Assembly (NCBI GenBank): GCA_037783545.1
Contig: JBBELK010000164.1
Span: forward strand, 806,001-870,000
Source of the DNA: Henricia sp. BOLD:AAB3569
Lineage: Eukaryota > Echinodermata > Asteroidea > Spinulosida > Echinasteridae
Direction: 5' to 3'
DNA length: 64,000 nucleotides
Shown: positions 1-10,309 of the stretch, piece by piece
Numbering within the stretch: position 1 is the stretch's first letter
How the letters are laid out: every line of letters begins with the position of its first letter
Made by a program: the position numbers and the translations under genes
The notes under the pieces: model-generated
Told to the model about the DNA's origin: nothing
Seen by the model: the letters and a program-made list of their open reading frames with translations, nothing else
Database searches by the model: none

Positions 1-133
1 TGTGCATTTGTATACAAGACGCGCATGTTTTGCACCCGAGGGTGGGAATTTGGGTCACCTAAATGTTGCCCCAGGGGTGGGGAGTTTGTCACGCAAAAAG
101 TGACAATCCCCACCTCTTACTAGGTGGGGTAGC

Positions 134-206
134 CCGGGGGGTCGGGGAGGGGGGCGGGGGTGGGGGGGCAATGATGGGGGGACAATGATGGGGGGACAAT
201 GATAGG
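134..206 (+). repeat. G-rich tract with short tandem repeat
   Basis: Runs of four to seven G are followed by three copies of a 14-bp unit (six G then ACAATGAT). At least four G-runs lie within about 35 bases, so a G-quadruplex on the plus strand is possible. No gene context is visible. Confidence 0.7.
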
Positions 207-1390
207 TGCATAAGTTATAGGTCTACATAAAAATGCACTTAAGTCTTATCAATTGTTTAAAATCTTTCCCTCACTCCCCAAATATTTTAAAAAAAGGTAT
301 AAATTAATACCATACACATTCGCCACTAATTATTAATATGACATGATAATGCCCCCAGAAAGTTTAAATTTAGTTAGGAAACATGATTTTACAATGAGAA
401 AAGTTTTCTTTGATTTTTATGTCGTGTTCCATATTATAGACTTATTTATTGAATAAGTGCCAGTGAATGGTATTTTTTCCCAGGAAAAAAGCCTTCACAA
501 CACTTTCTATAGTGTACATACTATGTACTTATGTTGCCCAGGTGGAAATTTCAATTGTGCCTGGAAAAAAAGGTACTTTGCCTTTAAATTTACAGATCTT
601 AGATTTTAGCGGTTCACTGATTTTCCAGTACCAGTTTGCTGTGTGCACTCAACAGCATTGTGCTTTACGCATGAGCCATCAGACCCTACCATACCCTTCT
701 GACAAATTCTTGCAAATGTTATTTTGCACCAATGTCAATGGGCCTACACACTGACACCCTTTGTATTTTTACACCATTGCTGACACTGTCTTTAACCACA
801 CAGTTTCTGCAGTTGTAAATTGTATGGATGGTGTGACCTCTGCAGGCATCCAAGCATTAATTAGGGGAGTGGCTATAGCTGTGCGCTTTGCAAAAATTTG
901 AATTGGGAATTAGGTCTCTAATCAAATCGGCTTTGAATTTTATTATTTTTGACAAAGTTTGAAATCCTCCTCTGGACAATTTTGCCCTTATTATGTCACG
1001 TGTACCAACTATCATAAAGTGCAAATTTGATGTAAAAACTGTATAGCAGGTAAAATACAAGTATGAAGCATTTATGGTACTTTAATAACCTGGAATTTTT
1101 CAAGCCAGCACCATAGGTTCACTACACATCAAGTTATCCCGGGGCTAATTTCATAGCACTGCTTAAATCAGACAAGCCATTTCAAGCGTCACTATCTTAA
1201 GTTTGGCTCTGCAGTCAAGACATGTGAAATTGCTTACTGTTATTACAATGTTCATGAATAAAGCTACCAGTAGGGCTTAGATAAAAAAAATATAATAGGC
1301 TGTGAAGCAGCTCTTTGAAATTAGGCCCAGATCAGGAAAACATTTTCAATACAGTTGGCATGACCAAATCACCTACCAAATCACCTACCA

Positions 1391-1628
1391 TATTGACCCC
1401 CTTCGAACACGTGCAAATACGCCATTTTGGGAGTCCAATAATGCTGAGTCATTGTGGAACCGATGTGCCAGCGCGCTGTGTGTGTCTCTGGTGGGCGTAA
1501 CGCAGTTTAATTCACCAATGGGAGCCTTAGCATTGTGCGTTACGCACGCTATGGACACACACAACGCGCACGCACATTGCTTACACAACGACGCGGCATT
1601 ATTTGACTCCCAAAATGACGTCATTGGC
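1391..1628. mobile_element. foldback (MITE-like) element, copy 1
   Basis: The left arm from about 1421 (CATTTTGGGAGTC) recurs inverted near 1600-1620 (GACTCCCAAAATG). Between them are further inverted GC-rich blocks of about 90 bp per arm. A second copy lies inverted at 2772-3022 and shares the interior and the flanking TTGACCCC block. No transposase is encoded, so this is a non-autonomous palindromic element. Open frames across it are by-products of the repeat. Confidence 0.75.
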
Positions 1629-2179
1629 ACGAGCTCAATAGTACAGTCTATGACAAGGGGTTTGTTTTGTACAATGCTCCGTTATGGTACCTCTTCCATC
1701 AACATCACCCTACCCACTGACTAAAGGCTTGCAAACCACTGGATTTTTTTCAGAGTCATTGTAACTGAGCTCCGGGGAATGGAGAACAGGAAATTGTGGA
1801 TCAGACTATCTCTTGATTGAGACTTGTCAAAAAATTGCATCGTGATTTTCACTTTTTCCCTCCGTCTCCATATCAGATGTCTCTGTTTTCTTTACTGATT
1901 TGATTTCCGAGAACAAGCAGTTTGGACATTTTTCTTCGAGGGTAAAGGAAGCCCAGAATTTACCCCCGGATGCATAACCCAGTTGTAAGGTCTCTTAAGT
2001 CATCCCTCATAAATTAAGACATTTTAATAAATCCCCGATATCACTATAGTTGTCCTTTTAAAAAAAGTGCATTGGCCCATTTTAATTATTAAGTTAGAAT
2101 GGAACATTTTTATTTCCAAAAATCATTCACCAAAGTAATAATAATCGTGATCAAAGGCTACCCTTAAAATACGCACACA

Positions 2180-2301
2180 TCTGGTATGGTGCCTTGAATT
2201 ACCATTGAAATGAAACAACCAAACTTCTAAGGGCCTTATCGGGATTTTAACCCAAGACCTCTGACTCACTAGGCAGACGCTCTACCAGCTGAGCATAAGG
2301 C
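2180..2301 (-). mobile_element. tRNA-derived SINE fragment
   Basis: On the minus strand, 2301-2233 folds as a near-complete tRNA cloverleaf. There is a perfect 7-bp acceptor stem (GCCTTAT with ATAAGGC) and a D-arm GCTC/GAGC with an A-box-like AGCTGGTAGAGC. The T-arm is degraded (GGGTTAAAATCCC). The body continues with the AACAACCAAACTT and ATTTCAATGG blocks also seen at 40975-41075 and 47370-47480. This suggests a dispersed SINE rather than a functional tRNA gene. Confidence 0.65.
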
Positions 2302-2771
2302 ACAGTTGGTATGTACTCCCTCAGGTTTTCCCTCAGCACCCAATTTTTCTCTCAGTGTTGCATGGTGGCGCAACTGGGCAAAGTGATGAAAATACGCAGT
2401 GATTAAAAAAAACGTCTTTAAAAAAAATAAATAACATGCTAATCATCATTGATGAAAATCAATGTATAAAGTTTTTTTAATTTTACAAAAAATCTCCAAA
2501 CTTTGATGCTGAGACGTCGCCCCTTTTCCAAAAAGTGGTATGAGAATGTAGCCCTCTGGACCTCTCTTGAACATTGATCAGTCTCAAATTTCTATTAATC
2601 CAGCTCCACATTTTCTGGTTTTTTTTTCCAGATCCATTTACTTAAGAGTGTGAAACAAGGTCTGCAGAAAGGTAATTTTTGTTTTCATTTTTCCCTAGAT
2701 GTTTACGTTTAGTGCATGGGAGTGCTGTAATACTTAAGTTCATCAAAACTTCTAATGAACTCGACTTGCAC

Positions 2772-3022
2772 CCTATTGACCCCTTTCCAATGACATCATT
2801 TTGGGAGTCAAATAATGCTGCGTCATTGTGGAAGCAATGTGCGTGCGCGTTGTGTGTGTTCATAGCGTGCGTAATGCGCTATACTAAGGCTCCCATTGGT
2901 GAATTGAACCGCGTTATGCCCACCAGAGAGACACACAACGCACACGCACATCGCTTCCACAATGACTCCATTATTTGACTCCCAAAATGGCGTTATTCGC
3001 ACACGTTCGAAAGGGGTCATTA
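2772..3022. mobile_element. foldback (MITE-like) element, copy 2
   Basis: This is the same palindromic element as at 1391-1628, in opposite orientation. It has CATTTTGGGAGTCAAATAAT on the left and its complement on the right, flanked by TTGACCCC-type ends. The divergence between copies suggests an old family. Confidence 0.75.
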
Positions 3023-4127
3023 ACACTGGTACGCTACATAAGACTACATAAGACTTTGTCATTGAAAGGATATCATTTCCAGAAAGTGTTTTCACTGCCA
3101 TGATGTTGATTTTCTTGCTCCTTAGATGTTAAAACATTTCAGGAGTACTACCAAGCAGCGATGCAAACATTTACTATTTAGGCTTAACATGTATACATTT
3201 TTTTCCAGCCAATTACTTTATGTATTGTGATCTAATTATTGCAATGCTCAAATTTGGGATTTTCTAAGGGTTTATTAATTTGGTGTAATTTTTGAAATTT
3301 CTTGTCTAAGACGGGTGCCCTGCGGCAAATTACTCTTTCGCTGTGCAATGTTGGCATCACTGTACAAGTATGATTTTTTAACTTGTGGGATAAGCCACCT
3401 GCATGTACATGCCATTGTATTGACCAGACATTTCTGTCATCAGACAAGATAGCAAGGGACGGGGCAGATGAGCCTCCCTCGTCTTTCTTTTCCTTTGGTG
3501 TCTCTCAAACGAGACGAGGCTCCCCGAGAAAGTGGCCGGGGGACCCTGTGGGATTCTAGCCGGGAGGAAACCCCAATTTGCGGAGTTTCTCCCAGTTGAA
3601 AGGTTCAATTTCAGCTGCTCCGAGTGATTTCCTGTCATCTTTTTACGTCTCGTCTTTCCTGATGGTTCAGGGTTTTCGCCGTTGAGTGCGGCCCTTGATG
3701 TCAAATGTCTTGGTCTGATCTTGTCAGTTTTTTCTTCTTCAAGTCTGTATGGGAAATGGTTGAGTCACTGAGTGTGGTTTTATCTGCCCTGGAGCGACTC
3801 ATCTTCATATCTCTACATGTACACTCATCAAGTGTCTACGTACACTCTTGTACTTATGTGTGTCCTACTGTACGTACACGTAATCACTGCATAACATTTG
3901 TACTGTACTCGTGCAGCAGTTTTGCACATATGCTCAATGTAAATCCCATCATGTCACTTACACGTGAACCTCACGTAGCATGTCAAGTTGTCAACAACAT
4001 TGAAGTGTAGCAGTTACATGTGGAAGGCAGTGTTCTGAGGAATTGCTCAAATCTCTCGTGTTGAAATTGTTTACAACACTACATGTATGTGCCACCTGCT
4101 GTGAAAGGTTAGTGTATACATGTACGT

Positions 4128-4327
4128 ATAGGCCTGTTTACACTCGATTCGCCTTTGCTGAATCGAACACAGCATTTTCCAAAAAGGCGAGTTGAAGCCG
4201 GGTGTAAATGCAAAAGGTGACTTTAAAAAGTTGATCATACCCGGGTCTGATCCGCCTTTTTCAAGTCACCTTTTTGGTAGGGTTGAACCCCGCAATTGTC
4301 AAATTCGCTTGAAGTGTAAACGTTACC
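4128..4327. mobile_element. foldback element
   Basis: The left end GCCTGTTTACACTCGATTCGC is matched inverted by GCGAATTTGACA and GTTTACACTTC near 4300-4325. An inner inverted pair of AAAAGGCGA-like blocks is also present. It has no coding content. Confidence 0.5.
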
Positions 4328-4585
4328 TGAATACAGATTCAGCAATTTGAGCATCCTTGGGGCGGTGTCTCGGTTACGAGCGTATATTGGAAATTTGTAC
4401 ACAGGGTTTTTACCCGGTAGAAGGGCATGTTGTAACCCTTTTTGGGCTTTTAGTTATTTCTTCAGAACAACTTAATATATGAAAATATGATCTGTGTTGC
4501 CAAAATAGTTTGTAGGACATTAATTTCCAACAAGAAGTGAAACCAACCGCAATTGACAAAAGCAACTTGGACTTTGCGCTGGTTT

Positions 4586-4815
4586 CACAAGGCCATGTGA
4601 TTTATCCGACCAGAAATCTGCAGCCGATTTGACGAAAAATCTCGTACATTGTAGCTTGCGCAACTTTTGAAAATGGCATAAACCCCATAGGCTTGCGTGT
4701 AATTATCACAGGAATGTTGCGCAGCTTATGCAATAAAAAGTTGCGCAAGCAGGCTTACGCAGTGCGTAAGAATTCGTGAAATCGGCTGCAGGTCCTGATA
4801 AACACGTGACCTTGA
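4586..4815. mobile_element. foldback element
   Basis: The left arm (ACAAGGCCATGTGATTTATC, then CTGCAGCCGATTT) is repeated inverted on the right (AAATCGGCTGCAG, then GATAAACACGTGACCTTG). It is a typical short palindromic element of this window. Confidence 0.6.
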
Positions 4816-6379
4816 TTTTTTGAAAAAATGCTCAAAAACGGCCAAATTTGATGGTTTCTTTTCAGGATCTATTTAGTTTATTTCGGAAAGACTTTCAGAA
4901 TCATGTATGGGTATATTTCGAGACCAAAATAGCCCAACGAAGCCGGTGTGTTCTTTTGAGTTTCTTCCTAAAAAATCCATACGAGCAAGAACATGTGTCC
5001 GGCTAGACAGGGGTGCCTAATTGGAGGATACTTGCGAAGTCTCAGATCATCCTTTCTGCTTGTTTTTGTCCATTCCCAAGATGACTGTAATCTTAAAGTT
5101 CATAGCCACGCCATCAAGATGTTTTGACTTAAGGGAAATTGGGCGTTATTGAAACAAAGTGCAAGCATGTTTTCGGAGGCAAATATTTTGACGCTTCTTT
5201 TTTTATCTTGTCCTTGACCGCTCATTTCTTAATGGCAACATCTTTTATCTTTAAACATCCGCGTCTGGCATCTATTTTCCAATTTAAGACATGGCTGTTT
5301 ATTTGTGTTATGGTTGTTGGACTTTATTGCTTGATTGCTTGAGAGGCGTACAGTGTGTGGCATAGGGTGTTGGGTTCAGGGGGGCCGGTATGGCTAAAGA
5401 GATGGGCCTAATCTGAATCAGATGTTTGCATGAGCATGGCAAAATTAGCCTTCTAGTTAGAACCGCAGTCTGAAAATCTATTTCATCAATACATGCCTTG
5501 GACTTTTTTATAAAAATGTTGAGAAAATTTTGAAATTATACTGTACCCAAATTGTTGATCATTGTTCATAATAATAAATCAGAATTGCACGTTTTAAAGG
5601 GTTAACCAAGTTGTACATTGACGATCAATTTGTATCTTGTAAAACTAGTGTCATCACCAGTTTTTGAATACGATATGTTCTCACATTTACTGAATTGAAT
5701 GAATAACAACTGGGATCTGGCATAGGGTATGCTGTAAATAATCATTTTCTGTGGCTGAAATTAACCCAAATACGAGCTCAAATAAAGCCAATTGTTTTTC
5801 TGTTCATATTGAGAAATATGTGGAACTCAACTGCTTGGTGCATGTCAACGTAACCCTCTACCATAGCCAGAAATCGAATGATGTACACTTGTAATCGAGT
5901 ACTACTGTAGGATCCTATAGTGTACTTGCATTGGTTACAATTGGCGTACAATTACTGTAGTTTCTACAACACAGCCTCAAGTACATGTATGTAAATCCAC
6001 TCTTTGACCTCTCTGATCCTCCTCCGTGTTTACAATGATTCATTGACAATGCATGCAGTGCGCACACACATCTGAGGTCGTGTTGTTAGGAATATAGACC
6101 TATACACTCTACACTGAAATAATTTTAGTCACAGCTGACCGTTGTTTCATGACATTTGGAGACAGGATGCTCAATTAGATGTGACCAGTGATAGGAGTCA
6201 TCGGATTTAATGTATTAATTGTGTGAGGAATCTGTGAGCACTGTTACTCGGAATTGAAAGTGCTTACTGTTTCAGCTTTTGGAAACCAGTGCTACTTGTA
6301 GGTATGGTAGTGTATGATCATGAAGGTACCCAAAATGAATGTGATGTCTCTTGCACAAATTTTGGTTGCATGTATTGTA

Positions 6380-6630
6380 CTGGGGCCAATTTCATAAAGC
6401 TGTTTACCAGAAAATTTTGCCTAATCAAAAATTTGTTTGCTTTATAAAAACGGGTTAATAGTCAACATTTTATGTCAACTTGTGTTCTTAGCAAGAATAG
6501 CAGATATTCTTGTGAAAAACAAAAATTGACATGCAATTTTGACTATTGACCCATTTTTATAAATCAAACAAATTTTTGATTAAGCAAAAATTTCTGCTAC
6601 CGGTAAACAGCTTTATGAAATTGGCCCCAG
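6380..6630. mobile_element. GGGGCCAATTTCATAAAGC foldback element
   Basis: It begins with GGGGCCAATTTCATAAAGCT and ends with its inverse, AGCTTTATGAAATTGGCCCC. Long inner arms are AT-rich (AAAAATTTGTTTG with CAAACAAATTTTT). Related copies lie at 7164-7450, 8306-8542, 21856-22065 and 60845-60996. This is the dominant short repeat family here. Confidence 0.8.
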
Positions 6631-7163
6631 GTCAGTTGATGCCTCCATGGTTGATGGTAGTTGAACACATGTAAGTCATTGTCAGCATCAGAAAGTCTAC
6701 TGTAATATACATGATCATCAGACATTAATTTATTCCGAATTTGACAGTATACATGTAGGCCTACCCGGTACATATATTTGTGAATATAGTATGTATTTTT
6801 GGCTACATGTCTAGAACTACATTTATGCAAGTGTACATATTTGTACACTATTTAGAACTATGTATGTACGTCTGGTGCGTACTTTCTGCTAGAGATGGCA
6901 TTTCACCTTGTTACGTACATGTAGGCCTACATGTACCTCAGTAAGGTGCAATTACATGTATCACTGTACAATGTACAGTATACGTCACTGCATTAAAGAT
7001 ATATTTGTCCATATTCAACAATTTTGTTGAGTGCCTTGGGATGCCGGTGTGAAGCGCTATATATAACATTATTATTAATAAATTTTTCCATATATTCAGG
7101 GTCAGTTTCACTTTGAAAAAAATTATTTAAACATTGGCAATTTTCTTTGTTCGCACTGTGCAG

Positions 7164-7450
7164 CAGGGCCCAATTTCATAGAGCTGTTTAACAATAACAG
7201 CCCATTTTCCGTTAACCGAGTGTCAGGCTATTTCATAGACACCGTTAACGGTAAGCAACTTAAAACCTGCCTTGACCGCAGAGCCAAATTTTGCTTAAGA
7301 TAGTGACGCAACAATGGCGGTTTCCAAGCGCGCGTATGCTTAAGCACGCCCCGGCCGTGAAATAGCCTTAACGTTAGCACAACTTTTCTGCTATACAGTA
7401 AGCACACGTTTTCAGCTAGCGCTTAAACAGCTCTATAAAATTGGGCCCAG
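7164..7450. mobile_element. GGGCCCAATTTCATAGAGC foldback element
   Basis: Its ends GGGCCCAATTTCATAGAGCTG and CAGCTCTATAAAATTGGGCCC are inverted copies. The interior contains CpG-rich TTCCAAGCGCGC and TTAAGCACGCC blocks shared with the element at 60845-60996, so these two form a subfamily. Confidence 0.8.
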
Positions 7451-8305
7451 GTAAAAAAAAATCTACCCTAGAAAATCATGGATTAAACTGTTCACCTACA
7501 TGTATGGTATGGTCTGTTTTTGTATACTCTATGTGCATGGATATCACTGACATAAATTCCAAGACTGACATTGCCCCATGACTTTTAATAATAAAAAGAC
7601 AATTTCTTTAAGCACATTTATCTTAACTGATTATCTTTTTGATGGATACCGGCGCATTATAAATTTTCATTATTATTAATATTAACTCTGATCCATTGCC
7701 TCCTAATGTATTGTGGCAGAATTAGTGAATAACAACCAGTCAAATTGAACAATCAAGGACCAAACCCTTTAATTACGGTAAATTGAGGGATTACTGAACA
7801 AGCTTGTTTTCTTAGGCTGGCCACTCCCAATGGCTCCGACCAGACTTTGCAATGATTGTATCTTCAGTAATATAATTTATTTCTGTCAAACACGGCCAGA
7901 CTCATCAGATCATTGATATAGAAACAGGAAATCTACTTAGGATGTCCAGTAGCTTACATGATTTGAAGTGGAACTTTGCACCATGGCTGTAATTAAATTA
8001 TTGAGGGTCTTTATGACCATTGGAAATCACAATTATTACGACTTGTACTGTGCAGAATTTGTGTGAGAAAACAGCTGCTGTGGTGCAAAGTGAAAAATAA
8101 TATTCTGTTCTTATCTAAACTCACAGTCCCAATGTGCTTTACCTCTGGGGCCAATTTATAGTCCTCGTTTTAATTTATTATTATGATTTTTAGAATTATT
8201 GTTTTAATTTTGGAGTAATTTGGATGTTTCTTTTTGTTTGTAAAAAAATCGTAATTTGGCCTTTGGGCTACGAGGATTTTTATAATAAAATGAAATGAAA
8301 TGAAA

Positions 8306-8542
8306 ATTGAATGAAATTTCATAAAGCTGTTTAAAAAATTGTTTAGTCCAAATTTGTTTGCTAATATAAAAATGGGTTAGCAGTCAAAATTGTATGTTAA
8401 CTTTTGTGCTTAGCAACAGCAGAACACCAGTGAATTACAATACACATCGCATTAGACTTTGACTGGTAACCCATTTTTATAAAGCAAACAAATTTTGCAT
8501 TAAGCAAATTTTTTTGGTTAACAGCTTCATGAAATTGGCCCG
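8306..8542. mobile_element. foldback element of the AATTTCATAAAGC family
   Basis: The left end TGAAATTTCATAAAGCTGTT is matched by AACAGCTTCATGAAATTGGCC on the right. The interior AAAAATGGGTTA and AACCCATTTTTATAAAGC blocks match the copy at 6380. Confidence 0.75.
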
Positions 8543-8588
8543 TTGTCATTGTGCTCAATATGATATTTCTTATTTGGGGAACATGCAA

Positions 8589-8735
8589 TAGACCGTATCG
8601 AATAGCCGCCATTTCGTGGAGCAGTTTCTTTGTTCCTTAAGGACATGCATGGTTGGACATATTGTGCTTCCATTGTTGAACGGTTTAAGTAACAAAAGGT
8701 GCCCCACGAAATGGCAGCTATTCGATACGGTCTAT
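8589..8735. mobile_element. TAGACCGTATCG foldback element
   Basis: It starts TAGACCGTATCGAATAGCCG and ends with the inverse, ending CGATACGGTCTA. The arms carry CATTTCGTGG-type blocks. A solo half-element resembling one end is present at about 9890-9925. The terminal TAGACC/GGTCTA is shared with elements at 14739 and 57581, so TA target choice is likely. Confidence 0.8.
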
Positions 8736-10309
8736 ATTGTGCAGCTCACACGCACAGGGACTAATCGCAGGTCATGTCGAATTTCCAAGAAAGGTTTCCA
8801 CAAAATACAGCTTTAATGCTTTAGAATGCTTTGGGAAGCGGGTCTGATCACTCCAAAATACTGACATCTGAGATCAATTTGGTAAAAGTAGTTGCTTCCT
8901 TTGGGCCACTTTACAGTAATTTGATAGTGAAACCTATTTTGTGTACACATTTATGTAACCTACATTTGTGTACTTTGTTCGGGGTGTTCATTTTCCTGTG
9001 AAACCACTCTTGGTGAAAGTTTGTTTGTAAGACCAACGTTTGTGTGCATTTGTGTGTAGTTACATTGTACTATTCCTAAATGAATCGTTCAGTGTTCTGC
9101 TTTGTTCAGATTTTTGATGTTGCCAGACAGTCTTTGATGAATTTGTGACATATTATGAAATTGGAAAATTGTACGAGGAGATCTGACACAGGAAATAGTC
9201 TATCATTGCCTCTGACTGTCCTAGGAGCTCCACTCGGTACCCTGGGAGCAACCCCAAGTAACGTTTACAATATTGACACAGCCCAGGCCCAGGCGCTGTT
9301 TGCTTGCCCGCAGTGACTTGGCTGATTGTAAACCCCAGAGGGAGCCCTAGTAGGGTATCACTCGTACCCGGCCCACATCTGTTGAGCATTAACCCTCCCA
9401 ACATGCAGGAAATTGGAGGGTATTTGGATTGGACATTGGCGAGGCGGAAAGTAGAATTTTTATTACTGATTGAAAGCCGAGTCTTTGGATTCTCCAGCGG
9501 GGCTTCCCCAAGGGGCAGTTTGTGTTAGTTTTGAAGTAATTCGTCGTTTTTTCCTAAACATCTGTTTCTGTTCAAGGATAGGAACCAGTGTGGCACGCTT
9601 CTCCTGGTAGGCCTACATGTATATCTTGCATAATGTGTAGCTACGCCGTACCTTTCTTGTAGGAAATCGATCTATCACAGTTTGGTGGTGGAAATCCTGT
9701 TGAATTAGCACTATCTCATTTGTGAATCTACATAGTATAAATCAAAGTTGTCTTCAATCCATTCCAAGATAACTTTATTGGAACTCTTCACTCCAGGCTT
9801 TCCAAGACATCTTGATCCTTTCAATCACCCTGGTTGGCATTTGAACTCTCGACCTTCTTTATGTAAATTTGCTCTAATGCACACAAAAATGGACTGTATC
9901 GAATAAGTGCCATCTTGTAGGGGAACTTTTGTTGTTTAAATTGGTCAACAATGTGTACAAAATGTGCAACCATGTACATGTATGTCCTCACAAAATAACG
10001 GCCATAACGGCCATAGCAGTTGCATGCATTCGTTTTGAACAGCCCTCACACGGCGAACACCGATTCGCTGAGCCGCCCGGACAATTTTTTTTGCAGTGGA
10101 GAACACTGAGGCCATTTGCCTTTGTGGTCTTTGTTAAAGTCAAAGCCTGCTAATAATTAGCGTTATTTTCTTTTTTTTGTGTTTTCCCCTTCCTCCAGGT
10201 AACTGGATCACCAACAGCTAAGCAATGACCATTCCTCCTGAATTCTTCCCAGTGGTCATCCATTCGTCTCTCCTCCTTCCCTACCCAGCCCCACCCTGTC
10301 ACTGCCCCC

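Larger units (their letters stand above)
1..10198. other. gene-poor repeat-rich 5' region
   Basis: I find no supportable protein-coding exon here. The open frames are short, lack splice context and mostly fall inside repeats. The stretch holds a G-rich tract, an inverted pair of foldback elements, SINE fragments and several palindromic elements listed separately. The first coding exon of the AKAP7-like gene at 10199 is preceded by a strong polypyrimidine tract and AG. At least one upstream non-coding exon and the promoter of that gene therefore probably lie in this region, but I cannot place them. A GC-richer patch at about 3450-3700 is one candidate, with no further support. Confidence 0.6.

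Noticed and set aside
1302-1724. 140-codon frame and its antisense partner
   Set aside because: It lies across a foldback element whose palindromic arms keep several frames open.
3378-3704. 108-codon minus-strand frame in a GC-richer patch
   Set aside because: No splice context, no recognisable domain and no continuation; left as unexplained sequence.
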